Source: Krasilnikovozyma curviuscula
Lineage: Eukaryota > Basidiomycota > Tremellomycetes > Cystofilobasidiales > Mrakiaceae
Direction of reading: 5' to 3'
Assembly: GCA_014825775.1 (NCBI GenBank)
Contig: MVAQ01000033.1
Coordinates: forward strand, 62,001 to 126,000
DNA length: 64,000 nt
Positions 46,037 to 56,941 of this stretch are shown piece by piece. The notes beneath the pieces are model-generated. The model saw nothing but the letters and a program-made list of their open reading frames with translations, did no database searches and had not been told where the DNA came from. Made by a program: the position numbers and the translations under genes. Numbering within the stretch: the first letter of the stretch is position 1; the number at the start of each line of letters is the position of its first letter.

Positions 46037-46784
46037 ATGCGTTTCACCACCTCGACTTCTCTTTTTCTTGTCGCTCTCCTTACTATGTGTTCACTCTCAA
46101 ACGCAAAATACGCTCGTAAGCACTATTTCTTTCTGCTCATTGTCGAAGCCCTGTTGTGTAACTTTCGTTTACCTTTTAATACACTCAACACGCCATTTTG
46201 TCCTTCAATTCTGCTCATTATGGTAGAAAAACATCCACGTCAAGCTGTGACAGCATCTGTCACAACCTCTCAAGGTGTACTATCAGCTGAAGCTGAAGCG
46301 AGTGCAGGCCTCACTGACAGCCCGAGCGCGCACGTCTCGTACGGTGGACAAGCAACAGATGAAACGAGTTTGGTCGATGCAGCAAGTGCTCCAGCAGTCA
46401 TCACTTCACATGGAGGGTTCGTAACGTATTTTTAAGTAACCAGAGGGGAACTAGTCGCACTGATTTGCTTCGAACCTCGTTTGAATATCCCAATATAGAA
46501 TCACAGTCGCCGCCTCTACCCTACCAATAACTACTTCAACAACCACAGCTGATCCCTCTGATTCCTCATCAATTGCGTATGGTCAAGCGGCAGTATCAGC
46601 CTCAACGACAAACAGCCTCAACGACAAACACCAGCTCGGCGTTGGGTCTTCCGGCTCTTTCCTTTGTAACCATTTTTGGAATAGGCGCTGCGGTCACCCT
46701 CTCCTGTTTCTGAGTATAGGAGTAGATTTCTTTATTTTTTTATTTTTCAAGAACCCGATGATCAGGAATGAACTTTTACCATAA
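46037..46784 (+). CDS. Small secreted Ser/Thr-rich protein, C-terminus probably frameshifted
   Basis: Three exons (46037-46115, 46227-46416, 46499-46784) give 184 aa as the sequence stands. A signal peptide of about 22 residues (SLFLVALLTMCSLSNA) is followed by a mature part rich in Ser, Thr and Ala with a KHPRQAVTAS start, resembling small cell-surface mannoproteins. A perfect 16-bp tandem duplication at 46597-46628 shifts the frame. As written, the C-terminus then reads as a Lys/Arg/Phe-rich sequence without surface-protein character. If only one copy is counted, the frame continues through SALGLPALSFVTIFGIGAA to a stop at 46711, a short hydrophobic end typical of GPI-anchor signals. So the duplication is either a true null or altering allele, or a sequence error. 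No function is recognised. Confidence 0.6.
46597..46628 (+). repeat. 16-bp tandem duplication in coding exon
   Basis: CAGCCTCAACGACAAA occurs twice head to tail (46597-46612 and 46613-46628). The unit is not a multiple of three and so shifts the reading frame of the small secreted protein gene. Confidence 0.95.
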
Positions 46785-47369
46785 AGTCATGACGAATTTG
46801 ATAGGAAAACTGCGTTACCATTTGACCTGGCAAACGGGTAGTACCATCTTTGCCGCATCTTTCCTCAGAAAAGGACTGAATAGCCTCTGCTGATGTATCA
46901 TATTACTCTGAGGATATATCTAGACCATATTGATTACCATTAGTAAGCAAAAAAAAAGTCAAACCAATGGTTCCTTCTGTCCCCTTTCTTGTCGAGACGC
47001 CCAGTAGAAATCCCCCCGCACACTGACAATCGATCAACTTGGGGTCGCACATGTCGCTTCACCCCATCAAAAGTAAAATTCACCTTGTCAATTAGCATTT
47101 CCTCGATGCTTCTACTCGTTTGTTTTCAAAGCTGTGGCTAGACCCGTGGTTAGTATTATCCAGCGCACTTAAGAAAGAAGGCAGATCAAGCGGCGCACGG
47201 CCACAGTCATCTGGCACAAAGGTGTTCATCGGCATGGCAGTTGGTTTCAATGATAGGAAAGATGAAGAGCATTGTCTGCAATGCCTATCTACGGTTTTAT
47301 AAATACGAGAAGCATTGGGGCAACTTTTAACGCGAGAGGAATTTCTACGAGCTTGACCTAGCACTACAC
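46785..47369. other. Intergenic between convergent genes
   Basis: Shared 3' region of the small secreted protein gene and ERG6. A minus-strand frame that runs on from ERG6 exons into this gap is intron read-through and was dismissed. Confidence 0.5.
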
Positions 47370-49038
47370 TTAAGCGATTGTCAATGGCTTCCGAACCTTG
47401 AAGAACATCATTGGTGTGAATAGACCCTCCTAGTTTTACAAGATTAAATTTGTTAGCACTTATACGCCTCCTAATTCTTAAACGCACCTTTCCCCCATCT
47501 CTTAGTGCCCTCAATGCGCCGATAAGGGCTTGCTCCATACTGTAAGTTCCTGTTGGAAGTATACCGATAGATTCAGCACAGTAAAGAGCGGAAGCAGTAA
47601 GCTTAGATCCCAGATTTGAGGTACCAAAGACCACATGGGCGTCCTGCCATGCTTGGAGTTGAGAGAGCTTTCCTTCCAAGGGATAATACCAGGGAATCTC
47701 ATCCTGTAGGGAACCAAAATCAGCTCCCCCATACTAATATCATAAAAAAGTTTGCTTGCTCACCCCTTGATCAGCAAGGTCCTTTGCAACTTCGATCTCA
47801 AATCCAACTTTGATCAGAGCGTCCAGAGCTGACTTCGCATTTCTCATTTCAGCAATTCCATCCCCCAGCTACAGTAAGCATGAGAAATTTTAACAACCTA
47901 AGTCACTGAGGGTAGTGAAGGTCAAATTCACTGACCTCGATGCCGTGAGCGATGGCTTTGTGATGAGGATTAGATGGCTCCCACTTGTCCGTCATGACCC
48001 ACTCGTAGATACCAGCAACACCACCAGGCTTGAGAACTTTGAATATTTCACCGTAAGCAGACTCCCAGGTTGGTGCGTGTACAGTCGCTTCGATTGCATA
48101 AACTACCAATACGAATTAGAAGAGAGAACTTGACTAAACTCTAAGTGGGGCCAATAGACAAACTTCTAAAACTCTAACTCACCTGCATCAATACTATTCT
48201 TTGGGAAATGATCACTCAACTTAGTGAAGTCAGCTTTGATGAAACCCAAAAGTCCTTCACCGCCTTTCTCCCCAGTTCCCAAACCAGCAGCTTTGGTGTA
48301 TCGTTTGGCTTTCTCGACTTGGTGAGCGTTGTTATTGAGGCCGATGATTCGAGCACCAGAAAATCTTGCAATTTCTCGCGCTGGACCTGAAAATTTAAAC
48401 CAGATCAAATCTTGGAAAAGAAGGTGGAGAGATACGTGTGACTGACCTCCGATTCCGCAACCAAGGTCAAGTACGGTCATACCAGGCTTGAGACCGATTT
48501 GAGAAGAGAGGTAGTGTTCATGACGGGCGATACCCTCAGAGATAGAGTCCCCTTTGAAAAATCTGCATAGGTGAAATCTGGAGCGAGATGGTGCAGAAAT
48601 GTCAGGTACAGATTCAGTGAAACGAGTGGCCGCCAGAAAAGCAAGGAGGGTGGGTGTGCTTACGATTGTGACCAGCCAAATTCATACTAAGGTAACAACA
48701 AAAAGTCTGAATCGATCAAAGATACACAAAGTGAAATGATTCAGAATTACTCACGATGTTGGTAGCTCCGTCGTAGTAACCTGAAGAAGTAATGAGTGAA
48801 AAAGGCATATCAGCGATGAGATGACATGTATGTCTGCTCAGAAACGAGAGATCTGCTCACCATTGACAACATCCTCATACTCCTTCACTCTGTTATCTCT
48901 CTGAGTTTCAGAGTCTTCTCTAGAATCTTCAGCCCAGTACTTAGTGTAGTTGTTGATTCGGGTGTGATCTCTCAGATCCTTTTTCCCGTCGAGAAAAGGG
49001 ATGAGTGAACGTGAAGACGAGTCCGCGGGTTTGGTCAT
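47370..49038 (-). CDS. ERG6: Sterol 24-C-methyltransferase
   Basis: Nine exons (48861-49038, 48755-48780, 48664-48686, 48447-48577, 48183-48386, 47936-48102, 47764-47868, 47488-47703, 47370-47429) give 369 aa, the usual fungal length. The sterol-binding aromatic motif [17 protein letters not shown] is present, as is the SAM-binding [26 protein letters not shown] and the C-terminal [14 protein letters not shown] close the protein. Erg6 adds the C-24 methyl group to zymosterol-type sterols using S-adenosylmethionine in ergosterol synthesis, acting at the ER and lipid droplets. Two consecutive short exons (26 and 23 nt) encode the sterol motif. The last intron has a consensus CTAAC branch site. 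Confidence 0.96.
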
Positions 49039-50271
49039 TGTTGCGTGGAGCTTAAAGAATATTAGAGGAGATTTGACGAGAAATAGAGAAAGAGAGAGAC
49101 CGTTGATGCTTTTAAGGACGTTGAAATTGCGCCGGCCCTGTCAACTGGAGCTCGTTCGATGATTTCGGAGTCAAGCGCCGGGGAACAAAAATCGTTCGAG
49201 GAATGCGTTATCACTTGTATCTCGGCCCTGTGAAATTATGATGAGATTACAATGAGCGGTGGCAGTGGAGATGCGTAAGCCTGATGAACTTGGGAACGGT
49301 TAAGAAATGTAGAGACAAGAGATCTTGCGGACTCCCCCGGTGAAACAATAATAATCATCGTCGTAATAGGCACAAAAAGAAGAATAAAAATGTGGGTTAT
49401 CACTGTTACACCGCTTGTTGAAGACGACGAAGGTGGTGAACTGCAATGCAAAGGAGATAGCCATCCTGAAGCTTCAGTGGCCCATGAAGTATGAAATCAC
49501 TCGTGTTTCTGGTTAGTCTAATCTTCTTTCTAGCTATGCTCTGAAGATAGAAGAGGGTTTCTTTAAGCGTGATGGCTCTAAATGAGAAAATAGAAGAGAT
49601 CATACATACATTAAGCCACGCTCAACGTTTTGACATTTCCCCCAACTCCGAACAGCCAAGATTTGGGTATTGCGGTGGGCAATTTAAGGATGGAGGGGAA
49701 TAAATCTCCTTAAAGATGGTGACCAAAGTGCTGTGATATTTTCGACGACCTTATTATTAGCGGTGGGAAGAGCAGAAACGGATTGAGAGAATTTGTAGCA
49801 ATTAACAATTATATTGCTCGAAGTTATTTTGGATATGAGAGTCCTCTTCTCTTGGGCTCAGCATGAGGCCTCGTAGCTATTGTAAACATCGGAGCCAAAG
49901 CAGAACTCAAACCGTCTTATGTCAAGGCCGTCATATCTTCGTGAATTTGAGGAGATTGACGTCGGGAGGGAGGGAGAGAAGCACGGGCGCGCTGGAATTT
50001 CAAAACAGAAACTATTGAACATCAATTGCCATCTCATATTCTTGTGTAGTTTGTTCGAAGTGATGAGAGTTTCATCTTTGCATTCAAAATTTCGAACGTA
50101 AAGTGCAGTTTTCCTATTCAAAAAGCCTAGCCTTCGCATCCAGCAGGCTTGCACAGGATTTCCCTCCCTTTCCCCTCCTGTCCTCTCGATTAAAATCTCC
50201 CTCTGAGCACTCACTGCATCACAACCCAATAACTTGAAGTCAAGTTATTAGCTTAAATACCTTCGAAGGAA
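49039..50271. other. Intergenic between divergent genes
   Basis: About 1.2 kb shared upstream region of ERG6 (-) and the UIM-like gene (+). The only clear structure is the palindrome at its right end (50228-50249). No coding signal was recognised. Confidence 0.5.
50228..50249. repeat. 22-bp near-perfect palindrome upstream of a start codon
   Basis: AATAACTTGA, a 2-base spacer AG, then TCAAGTTATT: ten bases pair exactly with their reverse complement. It ends 22 bases before the ATG at 50272, so it lies in the promoter or 5' UTR. It could be a dimer-binding site or an RNA hairpin. Confidence 0.85.
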
Positions 50272-52121
50272 ATGCCAGGGTCCTATGGCTTGGACTCCTC
50301 AATACCCGGCTACTCGCTTCATCCTTCAAAGACGGAGAAGGGGGTTGTTGAGCTGGTGAGCACGTCGAGCAAACGCGTTAGCTATGTCAAGAGAAGAACA
50401 TTTGGAGCAGCAGAGGGATATAAGAGTGAGCTAGAAGGTGAGCTGTCGTCCTGTAGCAGCCTTCCAAGTTTCTTCTCTCGATTGACGTGATTCAGCTCTT
50501 CGTCAGATTACCTATTCAACACCCTCTCAACCATCACATCACCCCTGTGTGCCTCAAAATCCAAGTCCATTGTTCTTCATAACCCAACTGTAGGACCGAT
50601 ACTCCTCACCCATGTCGGAAAGATCAGTTATACCTGGGTGTTCGAGTGGGAGGGATTTGAGTACGAGTGGAGACAGAAGCAGAAAGAGTTCATCTGCTGG
50701 ATGAAAAGGCCTGGAGATCCTGATGTTGATGTTTGCAGGTGAAAGATTTCGTTGGGTTTTGGAGTAATGCCATGATCTCACCTAGGTCGTTTCATCTTCG
50801 CAGAGCGCAGCCACCAGCTCCAGCATCTCGAAATAGTCTGCCCTACCATGGTGAAATTCAAATGCTGAACTACAACTTGGACAGATTTGATACCAAAGAC
50901 CCTAAAGGTGAGTTCTTGGCCCTCTTCTGATATTGCCTTTTTAGCACCAGCTGAGATAGGTTTATTTCGTCAGGTCTTGAAATCACGCTCGTAACTACAA
51001 TCCTATCCTTCTTCGATATTGTATTTGACAAAGAACACGACTCCACCTTACCGCCTCTGCCTTCGACCTTGGCCCTGACACCACCTCCTCCAGCTTCTTC
51101 CAGCCGGACCTCATCTACAAGCTCCGTCGCCCTCACAACACCACAACTGTCTACCGAAGACCTCACCGCGCTTCTCAAAGCCTCTCAGGAGAACCCGAAT
51201 GAGATCACCATTCTAACTTCCATGGAGCAGTATTCTGTCGCATTCTACACTAACTTCGTGTTTGACAACCTGCAGAAGGACGACGGAATGTTATTTTTTG
51301 TTGTGAGAGCAAGAGACGGTGGCAGTGGGAAAGAAGTGAGGATGGCTGTCAGTGTCGCAGAGGATGTTAAAAGGCAGTGGTATCGCTCTGTCGAGGAAGA
51401 TTTGCATCAGTAAGGGATGCGCTCAACACTGTCTCAATTCCTTGAAAACTGATCCTGGTGTGGGCTTGCAGGTACATTGTTGAAGATAAAGAGGCGACAG
51501 AAACGTCACCTGCTCCAACACCAACGACGACTAGCGGCAAACCTTTCAGAAGAGTCATCAACTTAGATGATGTTCCTCCGCTATCCCAACCTTCACCTTC
51601 AAAACAAGGTAAAGGCCGAGACTACCAACCTCCAAAGGGTGTCTCAATATATTGTGAGTTTGCTGTTCTCCTCTTCTTGTCGACGGGCAGGTGAGATTGC
51701 TGAATTTTTGGGTGCTTCAGTGTCAAAAATCGTCTTACCAGACCTCGTCCCGAAACCCAAAGCTTCGACATCCTCTACGTCAAAACCTCCTCCATCCTCC
51801 ATATCTCCAAACCCAATTTCCAAATCATCCCTGCCCTCTTCCTCCTCCAAACCCCACCAACCGCCGAAGCTGGCCCACTCATCCAACTCCCCTCATGCAT
51901 CTTCTGCCCACCATCCTCTACCAATGACAAAAGCTCAAGAAGAACTCGACCTACAGGAAGCGATCGAAGAGTCGGAGCTGCAGCGGGCGATGGAGGAGAG
52001 CCTGAGAATGTCTTCTCCTTTGGGGGGTGCCGTTGAGGCACGAGGAAGCCAGAGCCATCTTGCTGGGTTCATACCCGCTGAATGGAGCTTGAGGGGCATC
52101 TTTGGACAGAAAGGTGGTTGA
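50272..52121 (+). CDS. Hypothetical protein with C-terminal UIM-like helix
   Basis: Six exons (50272-50437, 50507-50738, 50786-50907, 50974-51409, 51472-51653, 51691-52121) give about 522 aa. The first 250 residues look folded and mostly beta (ILLTHVGKISYTWVFEWEGF, then KQKEFICWMKRPGD). A Pro/Ser linker and a second folded segment follow (EQYSVAFYTNFVFDNLQKDD, FFVVRARDGG). After a long Ser/Pro-rich linker, DLQEAIEESELQRAMEESLR matches a pair of ubiquitin-interacting motifs (E-x-x-x-A-x-x-x-S type). The end is hydrophobic (AGFIPAEWSLRGIFGQ). I infer ubiquitin binding from the motif only; the N-terminal family is not recognised. Intron 1 uses a distal acceptor at 50506, because the nearer one leads to an early stop. 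Confidence 0.75.
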
Positions 52122-52260
52122 AACCACGCTGATAAATGGGGTAATACTGTTGTTGGATTTGGAAGTAAGCATGACTTTACTCAGCAGGTATGCTTTGAGC
52201 CGCAAGAGATCCCCCTTGCAAAAAAACTCTTAATTGACTGGAGCTGCAAGTCTTCTTTGC

Positions 52261-53642
52261 CTAGTTACCAATAACGCTACTGCCAGCGACAGATCCTCCA
52301 TCTTCCGCCCCACCATCACCGTTGGCGGCGCCGTCTTTCTTCTTACCCCTCGCCCGGCTCCTCTTTTTCTTCCCACCGCTCTTCTCCTCACCAACTATTG
52401 CTTCATCTTCCTTTTCAGGCAAAGGAATATAGACGACCTCATTATCCTTATCAAAGAACCTCCTCCCGCCCTGCACGTCCGTCCATTGCTTCACAGCAAG
52501 CTGTCGCTCTGAATCCGTAAGCGGCACCATCCGTGGTTTGAGTACAATAGTTGGGTCGGTATTCTTTACTTTGGCAGGTATGAACGAAGTGCTTTCGATG
52601 GGGGTCGGTGGCTTGGGCACAAACGTCGACATCTTGACTTTATTCGTCTTAGAGTTCAAGCTCAAAACTTTCCTCCCAACGGGCTCCTGAGTAATAAGAT
52701 GAGTTGAAGAGTGGTGTTGAAGTTCAGGAAACTTCTCCTTCAGCTCAAAGGCCTTCTCTCGCTCGATCCGCCGGCGCTCGGTTTCTTCGCGCTCGAGTTG
52801 GAGGAGAAGCTGAGATTCCAGGTTGGATATGAGGTTTAGAACATTAGAAGGAGAGAGGGTAGGTGAGGAACATGATGGACAGGGGTTTGAGGGCAGATTC
52901 AAGATACAGAGAGAGAGGCAGCATGAAGGGCAGGTTGGTGTATGCGATGAGAGGGGGTGGTTACGAGCTGCAATCGGCGAAACGTGATTCGTATCAGATA
53001 TATATAATTGCCAGAACGAAGAAACAAAAATTGATGCTGCTCACCTTGACAGAAGCATCCTTTCCTAACTTCCTTCTCCTCCTCATCCTCGGCGTTGTCG
53101 TCGTCGTACTTGCCTATACTCTTCAATTGCCTTATCGTCTTCTCAATAGCTTTTACCTCCTTTGATTTGGTAGTTCCTGTTCCAACTGAAGTCTTATTTT
53201 TGGAGGAAGAGGAAATTGGTGACGACGGACGAGCCTTGGGTTTCGCAGGTTCCAGCCGCTGGGAGAGCATAGCGCCCGACTGAGCTGAGTACGTCGGCTT
53301 GCTAGGTTTGGGCTGAGATATTGTATTGTTTGTGATTTTTAGTCCCCCTGCTTGGTGCTGATGTTGGATATGAGTCTGGTGCGGTGTCGTCGTTACAGGG
53401 ACGGGCGTCGTCGATTTCTTGACCCCTCCTCCCCACCCTCCTTCCAGCTCGTCCTCACCCTTCTTCACATAGACCTTCCCACCTGGTCCAAAGAAGTCCT
53501 GCAAGCCCTGAGGTGTCATTGGGCGGGAATTGGCCGGAGATACGGTCGCTGAGGAAGGACTCAAAGCAGACGATTTCTTTTTGGTGCCTTTTGCATTCGA
53601 CGTTGGATTTGGTTTTACATTGGGTGGCCGTTGGAACGACAT
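52261..53642 (-). CDS. C2HC5 zinc-finger protein, Rqt4/TRIP4 (ASC-1) homologue
   Basis: Two exons (53045-53642, 52261-52967) give about 434 aa. The diagnostic zf-C2HC5 region spans the splice joint: KGCFCQ then ARNHPLSSHTPTCPSCCLSL, LCILNLPSNPCPSC. It is preceded by LQDFFGPGGKVYVKKG and a Ser/Pro-rich disordered region. In yeast the homologue is Rqt4, a subunit of the ribosome-quality-control trigger complex that splits collided ribosomes; in animals it is the ASC-1 protein TRIP4. Role here is by homology. After the finger come a charged coiled coil (LLLQLEREETERRRIEREKA), TDSERQLAVKQWTDVQGG and a Lys/Arg-rich tail. Confidence 0.85.
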
Positions 53643-54237
53643 ACTTCAGTGATTTGGGTGTTTATGCTGTTGAAGGAGCAGAGTGAGATGTAGGCGGTTG
53701 AGGTAGCCCTGTGCTTTTCGCCTGACTGCCAGACAAGTTCAGCGTCTTGCGGGACCGGCGAAAAACAATAACTCTATGAAATTCTCAAAATATTCTCCTA
53801 GCAGCAGAACCTAGTTCAAAGATATCTTTAAAGATATAGTATCCCTAGGCGCAGCCTGAAAATTGTAGCAGTGTGCCTTGCGTCGGCCAGAGGGCCTGAT
53901 AGCAGGGACGTGTACGTGACGAGGTACGAGAGATTAGAAAACAGAAGCCTATCCACAAGCTTCCGTGACGTATGAAGACACCAACAGAATTCAACTATCC
54001 ACAAGGAGTAAAGGTACATTCCAAAATCTACAAGTACAGTGGTTGTCGGCTAGGGAAACCACCAGATGACATCGCCTGCTGCTCCTACTGAAGGGTCAGT
54101 GCAGCATCCAGGCAGGTCATCTCTGTCGACAAGTGTGGAACTATTTCCAAAGGAAAGAGACAGGAAAAGTCAGCGCGCTATATTCAACCAACTCTAATCG
54201 CAAACAGGTTCAAGAGAGAAAAACAAACAATACGTAC
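53643..54237. other. Intergenic, or 3' extension of the PLAC8 gene
   Basis: Mostly non-coding. If the PLAC8 gene is spliced at GAGAA|gtgagt near 54238, a further exon could reach 54050 and add about 29 residues ending GDVIWWFP. No other gene was recognised. Confidence 0.4.
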
Positions 54238-55289
54238 TCACTTCTCACTCTCGTGACCACCACCAACCGCAGTACCTTCCGTCTTGTTTCCAACAGCAGC
54301 AGCTCTGGCCTTGTCGACAGTCTGAGACGCGATATTGCCTGTACCCATGTTGAGAGGACGGCCCAAGAGGACGTTTTCCTCGAGGAGAAGCTCACGGTGC
54401 TCTTGTGTTTGGACACAAGGGAGACAACAGCAGCTCGTGACGCAGTCAAGTCCATCTGAACCGTCAATAGAGTATCGGTTTCGGGTTGCGCTATCAATGG
54501 TATGGGGAAGATGAAGGTTAACAGAGAAGTTTGCGATGAAAGGGATCGTAAACCTACTCACATTCTCTGAGGCAATTGACAAACAATGGTCGAAATAGAA
54601 CAATAAGAGAGGACGCAGAAACCAACACAATCTTGATCAATAGCTTCACCTTGTAATTTCATATAAAATTAACAAAAGTCAGTCACAGAATAAACGAAAG
54701 GGATTCTCGGCGTTCAAAACAAATCGATTTTCACGTGATTGCGGCGAGACGGATCCAACAGAAACACCACCAAATTCTCTTGGATTAGAACGTACCATAA
54801 TTGGGAGTCTTAGGGTCAACATTTCCACTTTCTAGAGCTAGAGTACGCTTCTTCAGGGTTGAGAAAGTAATGCAGGGACTGAGAAAAGGAAGTATTTGAT
54901 GTTTTCCAATCAGACACTCTGTTCTCTTCTCATCGACATAATGGTCGACAATCAAAGGGATGAACTCACCACCAGCAGCTAATGCAACTGTTTTGCGTAA
55001 AGAAGGAATGAAAGTTAAAAGTCATATAAGTAAACAACATCTCATATTATCCCATCGCACGAAACCAATACCAAACATCTTCAGCAACGAACGAGACAAG
55101 AACTCACCAAGTCTCCAAGTCAGAGAAACAGTCAAACAGGCCGAAGGACCAGTCTCTCTTGTTTCCACCTTGCAAGTCAAAGGGCTTGTTCAGAGCGTTC
55201 AGCTTGTCGCCCCCAGCAGGCTGAGTGGCAACCATCGTGAGCTGATTCGAAGGCTGGGTGGTGATTGGGTGGTTGCCTGAAGGATCCAT
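54238..55289 (-). CDS. PLAC8 (Cys-rich) family protein
   Basis: Five exons (55108-55289, 54970-54987, 54796-54878, 54562-54649, 54238-54490) give about 207 aa. PLAC8 features are present in order: RDWSFGLFDCFSDLETCC, the Cys-rich ISCWCPCITFS, a charged loop, QDCVGFCVLSYCSIS, and CVTSCCCLPCVQTQEHREL. These short Cys-rich proteins sit at or near membranes; fungal members include fruit-weight-type regulators and cadmium-resistance proteins. The function here is unknown. Exon 2 is only 18 nt and contributes the second Cys cluster. The stop at 54238 lies in the last long exon, with a possible alternative splice at the same place. A TATA box lies about 55 bp upstream. Confidence 0.85.
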
Positions 55290-55970
55290 GGCTATACACT
55301 GAAGTGGTTTGAGCGCAAGATACAAGAGGAAAAGGGAGGCTTTTATAGGGCTAAGTGAAAGGCGGTGGAATTAAGTTGCTGGGCAATCAGCTGAGATAGG
55401 TTCAGTGTTGCCACACAGGCGGGGTGAGGACAGGTTTCAGCGCGCGAGGGAATTCAATTCATATCGAAACAGGGCGAGGAAGCAGTCGTTTGGATCCAAC
55501 CTTTAGACGTTTCACGTGAAACCAAGTGCACTCGCTGAGGAAGGACTAGAGGAGGGGTGGGGGGTGCCCTTTCTGAAGAGTCGCTTGCGGCACTATTTAC
55601 ATCGTCCATCTCACTTCCTCGAATGACTACAGTTTTGGTAGCTACGGTCCTGTGTAAACAACATTTCTTGACACAGGTCTATAATCGAGTGATCATCAGA
55701 AGGGTTAAGTTCAATTCAATCTATCATGAAAACCTTATCTGTTGAAAGTTTCCTTCTAGGGATGTCTTGGGACTGTGTTTGTGTTTTGATTCCGGTCAGT
55801 CTGCTGATAACGCCTCGCAGAAGGTTTTCTTTCCAGCCTCGAAGCTGGGGGTTGATCTTTCAGAATGTGATCGTGTCGTGAACGATCGTCAATGAACATT
55901 CTTTGCTAGAAAGATGCGGGTACAACCACCCGCGAAAACAAGGATCAGCCAGTGCCCCACCGCGTTGTTT
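55290..55970. other. Intergenic, upstream of the PLAC8 gene
   Basis: Promoter of PLAC8 and 3' region of the next minus-strand gene. Beyond the TATA box nothing was recognised. Confidence 0.5.
55341..55347 (-). promoter_or_regulatory. TATA box of the PLAC8 gene
   Basis: TATAAAA on the minus strand about 55 bp upstream of the start codon at 55289. Confidence 0.55.
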
Positions 55971-56941
55971 TCATTCATCCTCGCTATTTCCATTGAAGCA
56001 CCTGAACGTATTCTTGGTCTCTCTCTCCCTCTCTTTGACCTTCATATCGTCTTCCTTAAACTCCGTCCTCACACCCATCGGCGTCGCCTCCCGCCCTCCT
56101 CTCTCATTACCAACCTTGACTATGTTTTTCACCCGCCGGTGGATCTCATTATGCGGCGATGTTGCATCAACAAACTCTGTCTCTGGGTCCCACACCGAAG
56201 GTGGGAAGGGGGGCAAGGATACAGAGGGAATGAAGGGGCACGGCGTTGCGGTGATGAGGACCGACGATGTCGCTGGATGAGGCGCGAGGGGGTTCGAGTA
56301 GAGATTATAAGATGTGAGGTAGACGAGGAGGTTCTGTTGGTCGTGAATTGGGATGAAGAACAGCAGTACTGACTTCAGCCGCTGGGACTGTAAGAAAAAT
56401 GAGTACATTTATGGAGAAGTGGGAAAGAGCGGCTGTCACTGGACTCACGTCCTTCGCATCACTCCATACTAAACCTGTTAGACTAAAATTAATACCTTTC
56501 TGTGCATACAGCGGCCCTAGTCTGTCAGCGATCCACTCTGTCACTTTCCCTATTTCTTGTTGGTGCGGTAGCACATCCTCCTCTTCCTCCTCGCCTTCGC
56601 TGAAAGAATTCTCGTTCCTTCTGTCTCCACTGTTGGATTGGGTAGTGAGAGAAACGCTGATTGTCTCATTCAAAAACATACGTGCGTTCCTCGATGGTCT
56701 TATCCTCTACAGTTCCCCGCGTCGTAAGGTCAGTCCATTAACATAACGAGTCGAAGGGATGTGAGGGGAGACGTACCTCCAATGTGATGCTCTCCCACTG
56801 GGGAACATGATCAGGCTCGAGCCAAGCAGAAGGTGTATGCCCTGTCGGTTTCAAAGAGGTAGGGATACAGAGATAGCAGTGCGAGTCGGCTGTTGAAGGA
56901 GCAGGGGGAGTTATCGTTTCATAAGCAACTGCAGCTGCCAT
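55971..56941 (-). CDS. Hypothetical protein
   Basis: Three exons (56777-56941, 56449-56706, 55971-56387) give about 279 aa. The N-terminus (CYLCIPTSLKPTGHTPSAWL) and middle (GKVTEWIADRLGPLYAQKGI, then FSLTGLVWSDAKD) look folded. The third exon carries a strongly hydrophobic, strand-like block (SVLLFFIPIHDQQNLLVYLT, SSVLITATPCPFIP) and ends in a charged helix. A run of Glu (GEEEEEDVLP) sits in the middle. No known motif was identified. Exon joints are canonical and in phase, so the gene itself seems real. Confidence 0.65.

Noticed and set aside
47092..47480. Continuation of the ERG6 frame (about 130 codons after GGK)
   Set aside because: It is read-through of the last intron; the true last exon encodes [14 protein letters not shown] after a GT-AG intron with a CTAAC branch site.
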